40,117 nucleotides of DNA from Deltaproteobacteria bacterium (GCA_019313825.1 JAFDAM010000018.1:1-40117); one strand, 5' to 3'. Shown: positions 1 through 9,926, numbered from the stretch's first letter. Made by a program: numbers and translations. The notes: generated by a model from the letters alone, not told the origin.

Positions 1-30
1 ACGCCTCAGTCGTCGCTCCTCGGCGCCTTG

Positions 31-111
31 CATCTAATACCTTGCTGGTGCCCAGGGACAGACCAAAATCCTTTATCCGCATTGATGATGTGGAAATTAG
101 ATGGTGGATTT
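31..111 (+). repeat. 81-bp direct repeat, copy A
   Basis: CATCTAATACCTTGCTGGTGCCCAGGGACAGACCAAAATCC..ATTAGATGGTGGATTT; one mismatch to 38545-38625. Confidence 0.95.
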
Positions 112-182
112 GGGCCGTGCACTTATAAAACATTTGACTGAAAATGATTTATTTTGTATTTCAATGAATAGAAGGACTTACC

Positions 183-671
183 ATGCCGATATATGAATTT
201 TATTGCAAAAATTGCCACATGATATTCAATTTCTTATCCAGTTCGGTCAATGTGGATAAAAAACCTGACTGCCCCAAATGCAAGAAAACGAAACTGGATC
301 GCCGTATGTCAACCTTTTCAACACCTCGAAACAGGGGAGAGGAAGAAGATATGCACATGCCGGACATCGACGAATCCAAGATGGAGCAGGCCATGAACCT
401 CCTGGCAAAGGAGGCTGAGCATATGGATGAAGATGATCCGAGGCAGGCCGCCAATATGATGCGGAAGCTTACTGATATGACAGGGCTCAACCTTGGTCCG
501 GGGATGGAGGAGGCCCTGGCCAGGATGGAGACGGGTGAAGATCCGGAACAGATTGAGGCGGAGATGGGAGACCTCCTGGAAGAGGAGGACCCATTCAGCT
601 TTAAAGAAAAATCCCACAAGGGCCCTAAAAAACGTCCGCCAAAAGTGGATGAAAAATTGTATTATCTTTAA
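183..671 (+). CDS. FmdB-like zinc-ribbon protein with long acidic C-terminal extension
   Basis: N-terminus MPIYEFYCKNCHMIFNFL..CPKCKK: CxxC..CxxC zinc ribbon of the FmdB family. Confidence 0.85.
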   Translation: MPIYEFYCKNCHMIFNFLSSSVNVDKKPDCPKCKKTKLDRRMSTFSTPRNRGEEEDMHMPDIDESKMEQAMNLLAKEAEHMDEDDPRQAANMMRKLTDMTGLNLGPGMEEALARMETGEDPEQIEAEMGDLLEEEDPFSFKEKSHKGPKKRPPKVDEKLYYL

Positions 672-868
672 AAAAATTCGGAATCCTGACTTGGTCCCGC
701 CTAGGTATAGAATCAAAAACTGGATGCTGGATGCTGGATACCGGATGCTTGAACTGGTTCTTATATCTGCCATCGAGTATCCAGTAACCAGCATCACAAG
801 CAATATAGTGCAATTAACAGTGGTCATTGAAAAAACCTTCTGAATAATCCGGATTTGATTTAATGCGA

Positions 869-1597
869 CTACAGCCCCACCAGCTCTATATCCCCCCATG
901 TGGCCATGCTGTCACCCAAAATCACGACGCCTCCCAGAAGATCCGTTATTCCATCGGCCCATTCTTTAACTCTCTCCAGGTCCTTTTTCTCCCTTATCCT
1001 GTTTCCCAGGGCTGTTGCCGCGCCGTCCGCCAGGAGAGCGGATGGGGATAGGAGGCAGACCACATCAGCCGCGCCCATGCTCAGGGAATGACCCACGGTC
1101 CCGGAAGATGAACATATGCCCAGAGGCATCTGTCCTGTGGGGATCATAAGGCCGATCTTTTCACTCAATGGAGACTCTCCCGCGAAGACAGAGACAGTTA
1201 CCGGCCTATTAACCCTTAAAAAGATATCACCGCCGTTCTCGACAATAACCTGATCCGTCGATCCGAGAAGACCCTCTGCAACAGACTGGGCGACGGCCCC
1301 GGCTACAGAGGCCATGGGCCCCACTCCCACGGTCCTTGTGGCCCGGATCATCTCTTGCACCATGGGCGGAGCATATGGGTCTTCCGGATATGGTTGAAGG
1401 GTGTTTTTAAATTCCGGATTGGACCGGATATAGCTTTCAAGATGGTTCCTGCAGTCAAAGACCAGGTCTCTTGTCTCCTTTTCAAGATCCCGGTCAGAGC
1501 TTACCCAAAGATCCGTCTCTTTAACCGCCACATTAAAAGATACCAGGTCTCCGGCATTGACCCTTTTCCTGTAAATACGTTCCTTATATTCCGTCAT
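869..1597 (-). CDS. UPF0280 family protein (ApbE-like fold)
   Basis: ORF 242 aa; MTEYKERIYRKRVNAGDLVSFNVAVKETDL..GVGPMASVAGAVAQ..ENGGDIFL pattern typical of UPF0280. Confidence 0.8.
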   Translation of the reverse strand: MTEYKERIYRKRVNAGDLVSFNVAVKETDLWVSSDRDLEKETRDLVFDCRNHLESYIRSNPEFKNTLQPYPEDPYAPPMVQEMIRATRTVGVGPMASVAGAVAQSVAEGLLGSTDQVIVENGGDIFLRVNRPVTVSVFAGESPLSEKIGLMIPTGQMPLGICSSSGTVGHSLSMGAADVVCLLSPSALLADGAATALGNRIREKKDLERVKEWADGITDLLGGVVILGDSMATWGDIELVGL

Positions 1598-1787
1598 GAA
1601 AATAACCCTTAACTACCGCGGATCTTGCGAGCTAGTGTCTTGTAACGCATCTTTATACACTTACTACAGGTTTGTAGGAATATTGATAAATCCATATCCA
1701 TCTAAGTTTCCCCCCGCACCACGGGGTAAGAAGGACGTGGTATTTTAAACAACCCAAAGGAGTGTGTTTGCCAAAGGAGGTAATGGC

Positions 1788-1949
1788 TGTCTCTTCAGGG
1801 TGATATCTTTTTGAAAATCCACTCTCCTCTGCAGTGGTCAAATATTTGGGTTTTATGCCTCTGAATCCCTTGAAATCTGCAACTGACTTGGTAAAACCCA
1901 AATATTGACCACTTCCTCTAAAGGTAGTAGATATCACCTTGAAGAGATG
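1788..1949. repeat. Long imperfect inverted repeat (hairpin/MITE-like), arms about 1788-1858 and 1890-1949
   Basis: TCTCTTCAGGGTGATATC..GTGGTCAAATATTTGGGTTTTA versus reverse complement TCTCTTCAAGGTGATATC..GTGGTCAATATTTGGGTTTTA. Confidence 0.85.
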
Positions 1950-2042
1950 GGCATTGCCGGGTTAGATTGCTCCTTTCAGGCAATACCCTCTAACTCTCCC
2001 CATAGGATAATAAATGATACGAGGCTCAAAGCAGGGGCGAGA

Positions 2043-4169
2043 TTACGCGGGGACCTTTGTCAAAAGGATCCTGCTGTCAGCCACCACACACCCATCCCCC
2101 TCAGGATAGACAATCAGAGGATTGATATCCATCTCCGCGATCTCCGGGTGGTCGCTGACCATCTGGGAAAGTCTCAGGAGACAATCCCGGATTGCGTCGA
2201 CATCTGAAGGGGGAGCACCGCGGACCCCCTTGAGCACACTGTATGCCCTGATGCCCTTAATCATTAGCTCCGCGCTTATTTCCCACATGGGAGCCAGCCC
2301 GAAGGTCACGTCTTTCAAGATCTCGACAAATGTTCCGCCAAGTCCGAACATACAGACCGGACCAAACATGGGGTCTCTGGTGGCCCCCAGGATCACTTCC
2401 ACACCGCGTCTCGCCATCCTCTCCATGATGACACCGTCAATCCGTGCCGAGGGATTATATCTCCGCGCGTTTTCAGTAATCTTTTCATAGGCCTCTTGAG
2501 CTGCTTCTTTTGTCTTGATATTCAGCAGGACGCCTCCCGCGTCAAGTTTGTGGACAATGTCAGGAGACGATATCTTCATTACCACCGCAGATCCTATCTC
2601 ATCAAACACCCTATCCGCCTGTGTTAAATCTTCAATAAGAAGATTCTTTAAGACCGGAAATCCGTAACACTGAAGAAGATCGTTTGCCTCTCTTTCAGAC
2701 ATGAAATAGGTATCCCTGTCCTTGAGCCTCCTTTTTATGATCTCAGAGGCGGTATCCCGGTCAGCAGCCATTCTTCGCACCTTTTTCTTGTCGAGACCCA
2801 TTAGTTCTCCGTACCTGACCATCGCGGCCATGGCCCTTACGGCTGCTTCGGGAAAGGGATAATTGGGGATGCCGTGCTTCTCCAGATATTTGACGCCCTC
2901 GGACACGTCCAGAATACCCATAAAAGAACAGAGTACGGTTTTATCGATGCCCTCCACAACACGAGGTACGATCTCGGCCGTCTCCAACGGGGCATACATG
3001 GCCTGGGGACTCAGGATCACGATGGCCCCGTCCACGTTCTCGTCCATAAGGGTACAGCGAAGAGCGGCCTCATAACGCTCGTATGTGGCATCACCGATCA
3101 GATCAACGGGATTATTTATACTTGCGGTCGGCGGAAGGTTCTCTTTCAGCTCCTGTTTTGTCTCTTCCGACAGGGATGCGATTTCCAGGTTATGCCGGAT
3201 GGCCGCGTCAGTAGCCATTATGCCCGGTCCTCCGGCATTAGTGACTATGGCTATACGGTTTCCCTTGGGTACCGGCTGCTTTGAAAAGGCGACGGCATAG
3301 TTGAAAAGCTCGTTAATCCCTTCCACCCTCTGGATACCGCTCTGCCTGAATATGGCGTCATAGGCGTTATCAGAACCTGCCAATGAACCGGTGTGCGATG
3401 CAGCAGCCCTTGCCCCCTCGGGAGAACGGCCGGACTTGATGGCGAGCATGGGTTTATGGGACGTCCACGTGATCTCCCGGGCGGTCTCTAAAAACTCCCG
3501 GCCGTTGGTGATGTCCTCCAGATACATGAGGATAACGTCCGTATCAGGATCTTTTTCAAGATAACGCAAAAGGTCAATCTCGTTCACATCGGCCTTATTC
3601 CCGAAGCTGATAAATTTCGAGAATCCGATATCCCTTCCCTCCGCATAATCGAGAACCGCGGTACAAAGGGCTCCGGACTGTGAGATAAACGCGATGTTTC
3701 CGCTCTTCGGCATCTTCTGGGAAAAACTTGCGTTCATCCTGACGCCTTCATTATTATTGATGATCCCGAGGCAGTTGGGGCCCACCAGACGAATACTATA
3801 CTTCCGGACTACATCCTTCAGCTCGTTTTCCCGCTCTATGCCATGACCGCCGATCTCCTTAAAGCCGGCAGTAATGATAATGGCCCCTTTGACCTTCTTC
3901 TTACCTGCCTCCTCCATGATCCTGGATACCATATCAGCAGGTACGATAATGATTGCCATGTCCACTTCATCCGGTATCTCTTGCAAACGTGGATACGCCT
4001 TCACGCTCTGGACCGACCTTGCCTTCGGATTGACAGGATAGAGGACCCCCTGATACCCCGCGTCAAGGATATTTCGAAACACGGAACGCCCGACGCTACT
4101 GGGCCGGTTAGTCGCCCCTACCACGGCTATTGACCTCGGACTCATAATAGATTCGATATTTTTGATCAT
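2043..4169 (-). CDS. Acyl-CoA synthetase, NDP/ADP-forming (fused alpha-beta, acetate-CoA ligase type)
   Basis: 708 aa; CoA-binding MSPRSIAVVGATNRPSSVGRSVF, phospho-His region AAASHTGSLAGSD, C-terminal ATP-grasp region. Confidence 0.92.
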   Translation of the reverse strand: MIKNIESIMSPRSIAVVGATNRPSSVGRSVFRNILDAGYQGVLYPVNPKARSVQSVKAYPRLQEIPDEVDMAIIIVPADMVSRIMEEAGKKKVKGAIIITAGFKEIGGHGIERENELKDVVRKYSIRLVGPNCLGIINNNEGVRMNASFSQKMPKSGNIAFISQSGALCTAVLDYAEGRDIGFSKFISFGNKADVNEIDLLRYLEKDPDTDVILMYLEDITNGREFLETAREITWTSHKPMLAIKSGRSPEGARAAASHTGSLAGSDNAYDAIFRQSGIQRVEGINELFNYAVAFSKQPVPKGNRIAIVTNAGGPGIMATDAAIRHNLEIASLSEETKQELKENLPPTASINNPVDLIGDATYERYEAALRCTLMDENVDGAIVILSPQAMYAPLETAEIVPRVVEGIDKTVLCSFMGILDVSEGVKYLEKHGIPNYPFPEAAVRAMAAMVRYGELMGLDKKKVRRMAADRDTASEIIKRRLKDRDTYFMSEREANDLLQCYGFPVLKNLLIEDLTQADRVFDEIGSAVVMKISSPDIVHKLDAGGVLLNIKTKEAAQEAYEKITENARRYNPSARIDGVIMERMARRGVEVILGATRDPMFGPVCMFGLGGTFVEILKDVTFGLAPMWEISAELMIKGIRAYSVLKGVRGAPPSDVDAIRDCLLRLSQMVSDHPEIAEMDINPLIVYPEGDGCVVADSRILLTKVPA

Positions 4170-4240
4170 AACGACCCCGCTGAAATATGATTAAACGCGC
4201 AGTTCGATCTTCTTTTTAATAAAGACATCATATCATTTCG

Positions 4241-4410
4241 TTATTCAGCCTCGTTCAGACCGGATAATATCCGAGGAAGCCCCCCGTCCGCCTCCTCCGG
4301 CTCCATGTGGATGCACTGCACATAATGGCAGTTCGACCATGAAAAGAGACCCCCACCGGCCATTAACTTCCATATGCCGGCATTGCAAAATCCTAACCGG
4401 ACATTACTGA
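4241..4410 (-). repeat. Solo IS-end-like repeat R1 (terminus TCAGTAATGTCCGGTTAGGATTTTGC at right edge, minus strand)
   Basis: Matches reverse complement of 36081-36249 over essentially its whole length. Confidence 0.85.
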
Positions 4411-4457
4411 TTATGGGTTATTCTATCGTCAAAACTGTGCTATCTGAATAGTATATA

Positions 4458-4688
4458 ATTAGTGACTATTCATGTTCAAGGTTCAAGGTTCAAGTTAAAC
4501 TGTTGAAAGAGGGGTTGAATTCAGAGACGAATACCGATTTCATCCGGTTTTTACGATACACCAAGCGGTTTTGCACGGAAAAGCAACAGCATACTCTATG
4601 TCGCTCTGGAAATATGAAAAGCGCAATGTAATCAACCGTGAACTGTGAACCGTGAACCGTGAACCTGAATACACAATTCTAATTAGTG
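4458..4688. repeat. Palindromic repeat with GGTTCAAGGTTCAAGGTTCAAG / GTGAACYGTGAACYGTGAAC arms
   Basis: Arms 4458-4497 and about 4633-4688 are inverted, imperfect copies. Confidence 0.7.
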
Positions 4689-4854
4689 TTCATCCAAAAA
4701 CATTTGTTTTTAGATTCATGCTATCAGTCCCGCTACAGCGGGACATTCAGCCGTCAGCAAAAAGCATTTCATTACAAGGGATTTGGCTGATCGCTGACCG
4801 CTGAGAGCTGAACGCTCCATCCAGATTTTATTATTTCTGGATGGACACTAATTA
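4679..4854. repeat. Palindromic repeat bounded by AATTAGTGTYCATCCA arms with internal hairpins
   Basis: CTAATTAGTGTTCATCCA (4679-) inverted to TGGATGGACACTAATTAA (-4854); internal GTCCCGCTACAGCGGGAC and CCATCCAGA..TCTGGATGG hairpins. Confidence 0.8.
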
Positions 4855-4929
4855 ACATGATATGTTTAATTTTTCAATTTAGATCCAACCCGCAGGATCA
4901 TGGCCGACATTATATTGCAGAAATTATAA

Positions 4930-5204
4930 TACCTTAATTTTGCACCAAGTATCGTAGCGAGGCGCCGAAAGCCTTGTATTTAAAGCGAAGTTGGAGTGAT
5001 TTTGACCCGCAAGCATATTATCCATATGGTGAGGATCAAAATCATGAAACGAGCTTTAAAGATAAGGCGCTTCAAGCCGCAGTAGATAGTTGATTTTGAC
5101 CCGCAAGCATATTATCCATATGGTGAGGATCAAAATCATGAAACGAGCTTTAAAGATAAGGCGCTTCAAGCCGCAGTAGATAGTTGGTGCAAAATTCAGG
5201 TAAT
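4930..5204. repeat. Palindromic element containing a perfect 94-bp tandem duplication
   Basis: Outer arms ACCTTAATTTTGCACCAAGTATC / RC ACCTGAATTTTGCACCAACTATC; units 4998-5091 and 5092-5185 identical. Confidence 0.92.
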
Positions 5205-5224
5205 ATACTTAAAGAGGGAGATTA

Positions 5225-5590
5225 ATGATGGCTGAACCTGTTAGGTTAGAGATTACCGAAGGTATTGCCAGGTTAACACTGAACCGGCCGGAGGTATATA
5301 ACGCGTTAAACATGGAGCTGCTCAATTCCCTGTCAGAAAGGCTCATTGAGCTTACAGGGGACCGGACCGTTATTGCCGTCGTCATTACTGGTGAGGGCAA
5401 GGCATTCTGTGCCGGAGGCGATCTAAGATGGGTGTCTGATTCCGACAAGAATAATGGCGCCGCGCTATATGACCTGGCAGCAAAATTCCATCAGTCCATA
5501 CTCGAGATACGCCGTATGCCTAAACCTGTAGTCGCGGCCATTAACGGCTTTGCGGCAGGCTCAATTATTTTATCGTCCAAGCGGCGATGA
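5225..5590 (+). pseudogene. Enoyl-CoA hydratase/isomerase, truncated N-terminal half
   Basis: IARLTLNRPEVYNALNMELLNSLSERL..VVITGEGKAFCAGGDLRW..PKPVVAAINGFAAG, then runs out of homology near 5560 (about 112 of ~260 aa). Confidence 0.88.
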
Positions 5591-5802
5591 TATGCATCGA
5601 TCGACTTGAGGAAGGCGAGCAATTTGCCAATATTATCGGCTGTTTGGCGATGAACGATGTCCACGTCAATTGTTGTGATTGGTGACCCTCGCACGACGGC
5701 TGCAAGGCCGCCTACTAAAATAAACTCAATTCCAGCATCGGTAAGACCTTCAAGAAGTGCGCTTAGGCCTGCGTTTTCGGGTTTTTCTTTGTCGGAAGGC
5801 AC
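5491..5802 (-). pseudogene. Nucleotidyltransferase-like protein (AbiEii/MNT-type), probably 3' truncated
   Basis: GLTDAGIEFILVGGLAAVVRGSPITTIDVDIVHRQ nucleotidyltransferase motif; C-terminal part of ORF is antisense to the enoyl-CoA hydratase fragment. Confidence 0.7.
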
Positions 5803-6064
5803 CCCTCAGCTCCTGAATTGTATGCACAGCATTATCATTGGCCAATAGGCGTTCCTCGGCTGACATCTTGAGAAACATGGCAATCAAACCTTTATCGACC
5901 CCTGATTGGCGTTTATCCTCTTTTATCACTATTAAACCTTTACCTCTTCGCCTAGCATATGCTGACATGTCGTTGAGAAACACAACAGGGCAATGATCAA
6001 TGTCCAGCGCTTTGTTGGGAGCGGGATTCAGGTAATAGATATCAAATCCCTGCGCACGTTTCAA
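5750..6064 (-). CDS. Small hypothetical protein overlapping and upstream of nucleotidyltransferase-like gene
   Basis: ORF 104 aa; ..MSAEERLLANDNAVHTIQELRGAFRQRK overlaps start of 5802 ORF. Confidence 0.5.
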   Translation of the reverse strand: MKRAQGFDIYYLNPAPNKALDIDHCPVVFLNDMSAYARRRGKGLIVIKEDKRQSGVDKGLIAMFLKMSAEERLLANDNAVHTIQELRGAFRQRKTRKRRPKRTS

Positions 6065-6087
6065 CTCTCAATCCCAGGCCTCTTTCT

Positions 6088-7326
6088 CTATCCGGCAGAG
6101 CAGCGCCGTATGGGTCCTAATATGGAGCTTAATATGACGCCCATGACACTGATTGCCAGGCATATCAGAAAGGCCCCCTGATAGCTGCTGGTCAGGTCAA
6201 ATATCCATCCGGCCACGAAAGGGCCTATGGCCTCTCCGATAGTTCCCCAAAGAAACGTAACCGCAAAGATGGCCCCGTGAGAACTGAGGCCGAACAGTTC
6301 CGCCACCGCGGGTGATACAAGGGGCGACAAGGAACCGTAGCTGAAACCGAATACTATGCCGAACAGATAAAGCATCCAGGAATTGCCCGATATCATGAGC
6401 CATACGATGGAGGCCGCCATAATGGCGAAACTGAGCATAAGGGCCTTCCTGTTCCCTATCATGTCGGAAAAACCGCCCATAGCGGCCCTCCCCACGATAC
6501 TTGCACCGCCGATAAGGACAAGGATGCGTGTGGCGCTTGAGGCAGGCATGCCCATCCCTGTGGCATGGATCACTATATGAACCATGATGACACCAATAAC
6601 GAGCCATAGACAGAATGAGACGCCGCTCAGAAGCCACAACTGCATTGTATGTATGGCCTCCTTAAGAGAATACCCGCCATTGTTCATGACAACGCTCTCG
6701 GCCTCATTATCAGCCCCATACGGCAGTTGACCCACCTTGGCCGGTTCCGCTTTCAGAAACTGGGCCGCAAGTATGATCAATACAAAGGCTGCCATACCCG
6801 TCACACCATAGGCAAGGCGCCAACCGTATGTCGCTATGAGCCATCCGGCAATTGGGGGAATGATTAATGTGCCCATGCCGTTACCGTTTAATACGATGCC
6901 GGTCATCAGGCCCCTTCTCTTGACAAACCACCTGGGTACGATGGAGTTAGCTGGTACCCAAGTGGCGCTCATGCCGATACCTATGATTACGCCGTAAACC
7001 AGATACAGCTGCCATAGGGCACTTATCCGGGTCATCAGGAGGAGGCCCGTGCCTAACAAAAGGCCGCACCCGGATATGACGACCCTGGGTCCATACCTGT
7101 CCGTGAGCCGTCCCACACCAAGGCCGAAAGGCCCCATGACCAGGAATGCGATCGAATAGGCCCCGGAGGTCATGGCCCTTGTCCAGCCGAATTCCTCTAA
7201 CATGGGCTCAAAGAAGACCCCAAAGCTCAGGAATATGCCCCACGAGAGCAGCATGACAACGAATACGAGAACAACAATCACATAGCCATAGAAGAATCGC
7301 GGATCCTGCTTTTCTATTGTCTGCAA
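6088..7326 (-). CDS. MFS transporter (OFA/monocarboxylate-like)
   Basis: 412 aa, ~12 hydrophobic segments; FFYGYVIVVLVFVVMLLSWG..GRLTDRYGPR motif. Confidence 0.88.
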   Translation of the reverse strand: MQTIEKQDPRFFYGYVIVVLVFVVMLLSWGIFLSFGVFFEPMLEEFGWTRAMTSGAYSIAFLVMGPFGLGVGRLTDRYGPRVVISGCGLLLGTGLLLMTRISALWQLYLVYGVIIGIGMSATWVPANSIVPRWFVKRRGLMTGIVLNGNGMGTLIIPPIAGWLIATYGWRLAYGVTGMAAFVLIILAAQFLKAEPAKVGQLPYGADNEAESVVMNNGGYSLKEAIHTMQLWLLSGVSFCLWLVIGVIMVHIVIHATGMGMPASSATRILVLIGGASIVGRAAMGGFSDMIGNRKALMLSFAIMAASIVWLMISGNSWMLYLFGIVFGFSYGSLSPLVSPAVAELFGLSSHGAIFAVTFLWGTIGEAIGPFVAGWIFDLTSSYQGAFLICLAISVMGVILSSILGPIRRCSAG

Positions 7327-7493
7327 GTCATGCCCTCCTTATGCGGGCTCGTCCGCCTCTGGCGGATTAAAACCCAGTCGTAGATTTCAACGTAATCACA
7401 TATTACCCAGCCACAGTTCCAAAACCATAAATAATATCACAAGCTTTCAGATAACACTCATTATTTCAGATATCTGCAAAGTATCAAACCCGA

Positions 7494-8816
7494 CTATCTC
7501 ACTTGCAAATCAACCTTACCTCCGGTTGCAGAAAAAGCATAATATAACGGCACAAAGGAGATACGCTCTTCAGCTAATTCCCTATAGGGCCCTGTGGAAA
7601 AAACGATCCCCTTCGGGCAGTTCTGATAGGTCTTTAAAAAGAGGTGCAGGCTTTTAAGTCTCCCGGAAGGTCCGCTTTTTACCTCAACCGGATAGATTTT
7701 TCCGTCAATAATAGCCAGATAATCGACTTCCGCCGAACTGCTTTTTGCTCGTCTTGACCAGTAATAAAGGTTGTCATTTTGGGACAAAAGCATCTCCTGG
7801 CCGACAAATTGTTCTGCCATACCGCCTTGATAAATACCGAGTAATTCCGCTTTTTGGTATTCGACATCTATAGGCATCCCTGTAAGATAACGCATTAGAC
7901 CTATATCCACCATCAGGCCTTTGAATACTTTATCGGAAGATGAAGCGCCAAGGGGAAGGCCTGAAGGGTCAGCAGAAGGGATCTTCGTAATAATCTTTGC
8001 CATGGTAAGCAGATCAAATGCTTTTTTTAAAGTCGGGTTTGAAAAGCCCGTAGTGAGTCTTGAATATTTTATCTGCTGTCCCACGTTTTGTGATATGGAT
8101 GTTAATGCTGAGTTCAGACAATCTTTGTTTACCTGCGGACGGTATTTCGCGAAATCCATACGATAGGTTTCACAGATCTCGGCCTGAACCTCAAATGCCT
8201 CCTGCATGGATCCTGATTCTACAAAAGAGAGGACACTTTCCGGCATACCACCAATAAAAAAATATCTCCGGAGTTCTTCACACAGAAACTCATGCACTGA
8301 CTCTGAAACCGCTTTTGGGGGTTCAAGAAGGATTCCTGCTGCTTCGTTATGACCGATTGCTAAAAGATATTCAACAAAGCTAAGGGGGTATAGTTGGACG
8401 AACTGTATCCTTCCAACAGGGAATGAGATATCTTTCATGGCAAATTCAAGGAGAGAACCCGCTGCAATCACATCCAGATCAGGCATCTCCTCATACAAGT
8501 AACGAAGGGCGGTAATTGCCCTTGGACATGCCTGAATTTCATCGATAAAAAGCAGGGTTCTCCCAGGTTGAATTTTCTGTCTGAGGAGGATTTCCAGATC
8601 TGCGATGATCTGCTTAGCGTCTAATTTGCCGCTAAATATGCGATGCAACTCCGGGTTTCGTTCCAGATCCGCCAGCACGAACATATCGAAATGGTTCTCC
8701 CCAAAAGACCTTATTGAATAGGTCTTACCAACCTGCCTGGCGCCACGGACTATAAGAGGTTTTCGTCGCTTACGATGTTTCCATTTTAATAATTCCTGAT
8801 CGATGAAGCGTTTCAT
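7494..8816 (-). CDS. ATP-binding protein, AAA + DUF4143 family
   Basis: RKPLIVRGARQVGKTYSIRSFG (Walker A), TLLFIDEIQACPRAITALRYLYEE (Walker B), C-terminal DUF4143 nuclease-like region EVDYLAIIDGKIYPVEVKSG. Confidence 0.92.
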   Translation of the reverse strand: MKRFIDQELLKWKHRKRRKPLIVRGARQVGKTYSIRSFGENHFDMFVLADLERNPELHRIFSGKLDAKQIIADLEILLRQKIQPGRTLLFIDEIQACPRAITALRYLYEEMPDLDVIAAGSLLEFAMKDISFPVGRIQFVQLYPLSFVEYLLAIGHNEAAGILLEPPKAVSESVHEFLCEELRRYFFIGGMPESVLSFVESGSMQEAFEVQAEICETYRMDFAKYRPQVNKDCLNSALTSISQNVGQQIKYSRLTTGFSNPTLKKAFDLLTMAKIITKIPSADPSGLPLGASSSDKVFKGLMVDIGLMRYLTGMPIDVEYQKAELLGIYQGGMAEQFVGQEMLLSQNDNLYYWSRRAKSSSAEVDYLAIIDGKIYPVEVKSGPSGRLKSLHLFLKTYQNCPKGIVFSTGPYRELAEERISFVPLYYAFSATGGKVDLQVR

Positions 8817-9075
8817 TTAGTCAAATATCCTTTAACAATATGAAGAAATACGGGAGATTAATAGATAGATTAAAAATTACAAGGGTAGTATAAAGGAAAT
8901 AATTTAAAAAGGAAAGGTTTATTTACAAATGAGCTGAACTGTTAATCCGGTTCTTTACCTTGCCCTTTCCAGAAGGGGCTCTTATCCCACCGGGGTATAG
9001 TGGGCAAAAGCGATAGATGTATTTTGTAATGTTAGACATCTTTATCAGAACTCCTGAGAGGGGAATTCTGATAAT

Positions 9076-9156
9076 AAATTCTCTATGAGCTCGATAGATC
9101 AGAAGCGCCACTTCGTCAGCCAATTCAAACGCTTTGAGCGACCTATGATCACGCAT
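9076..9156 (-). pseudogene. Four-helix-bundle (23S rRNA intervening-sequence protein family) N-terminal fragment
   Basis: MRDHRSLKAFELADEVALLIYRAHREF; homology ends after ~27 aa. Confidence 0.6.
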
Positions 9157-9353
9157 GATTCTCTCCTACAGCCTATCTACCTGAGCAGTTACAATTTTTC
9201 AACACTTAATTTTCAAGACCCTGTTGTTTTTTGTAAGTTGTTTTGGAACCGATGCCCCCCCCCTTATGAAATTTGACAAATAGAAGACGACAGTGAAAAG
9301 TGAAGACGCGACCCCTCTGTTTTTACGGCGTAACTACTGTCGCATCATACGAA

Positions 9354-9390
9354 GTCAAATTACCACCGCCTGAGGCGGTGGTAATTTGAC
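9354..9390. repeat. Perfect hairpin, 17-bp stem, 3-nt loop
   Basis: GTCAAATTACCACCGCC TGA GGCGGTGGTAATTTGAC. Confidence 0.95.
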
Positions 9391-9926
9391 TGTTTATCTC
9401 AATAGCACCATAATAAATCCGAATCGACCTCAAGAACAACTCAAAACTTTGCGTTACAAGTATTTTATTCTTCCCGGGTTATTGGGAGGTGCCGGCCGTA
9501 AAAAGATATTACGTCTGTCTGTGCAGGAAAAAAGGCTGAGAGCAAAAATAATCTCAATGCTCAAACGTATATGCTTGATTTCTCATAGTCTGAACTGCAA
9601 TGCAGTAGATCAGAGATGAGTTATGAAATTTCAATTTTCAGGGAAAATAGCCTGAGATTGGCCCCGGGAAACCATATATTACTGATGCTTTAAAATGTTA
9701 ACTCTGGGAACCCCTTTCATTACAGGGGGAAAGGGTTTACTGTTCTCTAATGCAAAATGTGGGTTTAATAGCCTTCAGATAAAGAAAGATCCGTTAAGAT
9801 AGATAAAATGGGGTTCAAAAGAACAACGTTGCCAATGCCAACGAGCGGAGAACGTAAGCAAGAAAAAATGATTTTCTTGTCAATGTAGAGCTGTTTTTTC
9901 TTGACTTACTTTCTCATAGGCGATAG

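Noticed and set aside
318-899. Long antisense ORFs such as 318-899 (-), 200-619 (-), 493-843 (+)
   Set aside because: Overlap a confidently assigned FmdB gene and show no recognisable domains; same applies to most shadow ORFs across the window.
4475-4665. Short regularly repeated GTTCAAG/GTGAACC units as a possible CRISPR-like array
   Set aside because: Units are 7-8 bp micro-repeats without unique spacers; they form arms of a palindrome.
9386-9619. 77-aa ORF MTVYLNSTIINPNRPQEQLK..
   Set aside because: Starts inside the palindrome, no RBS or domain; likely spurious.
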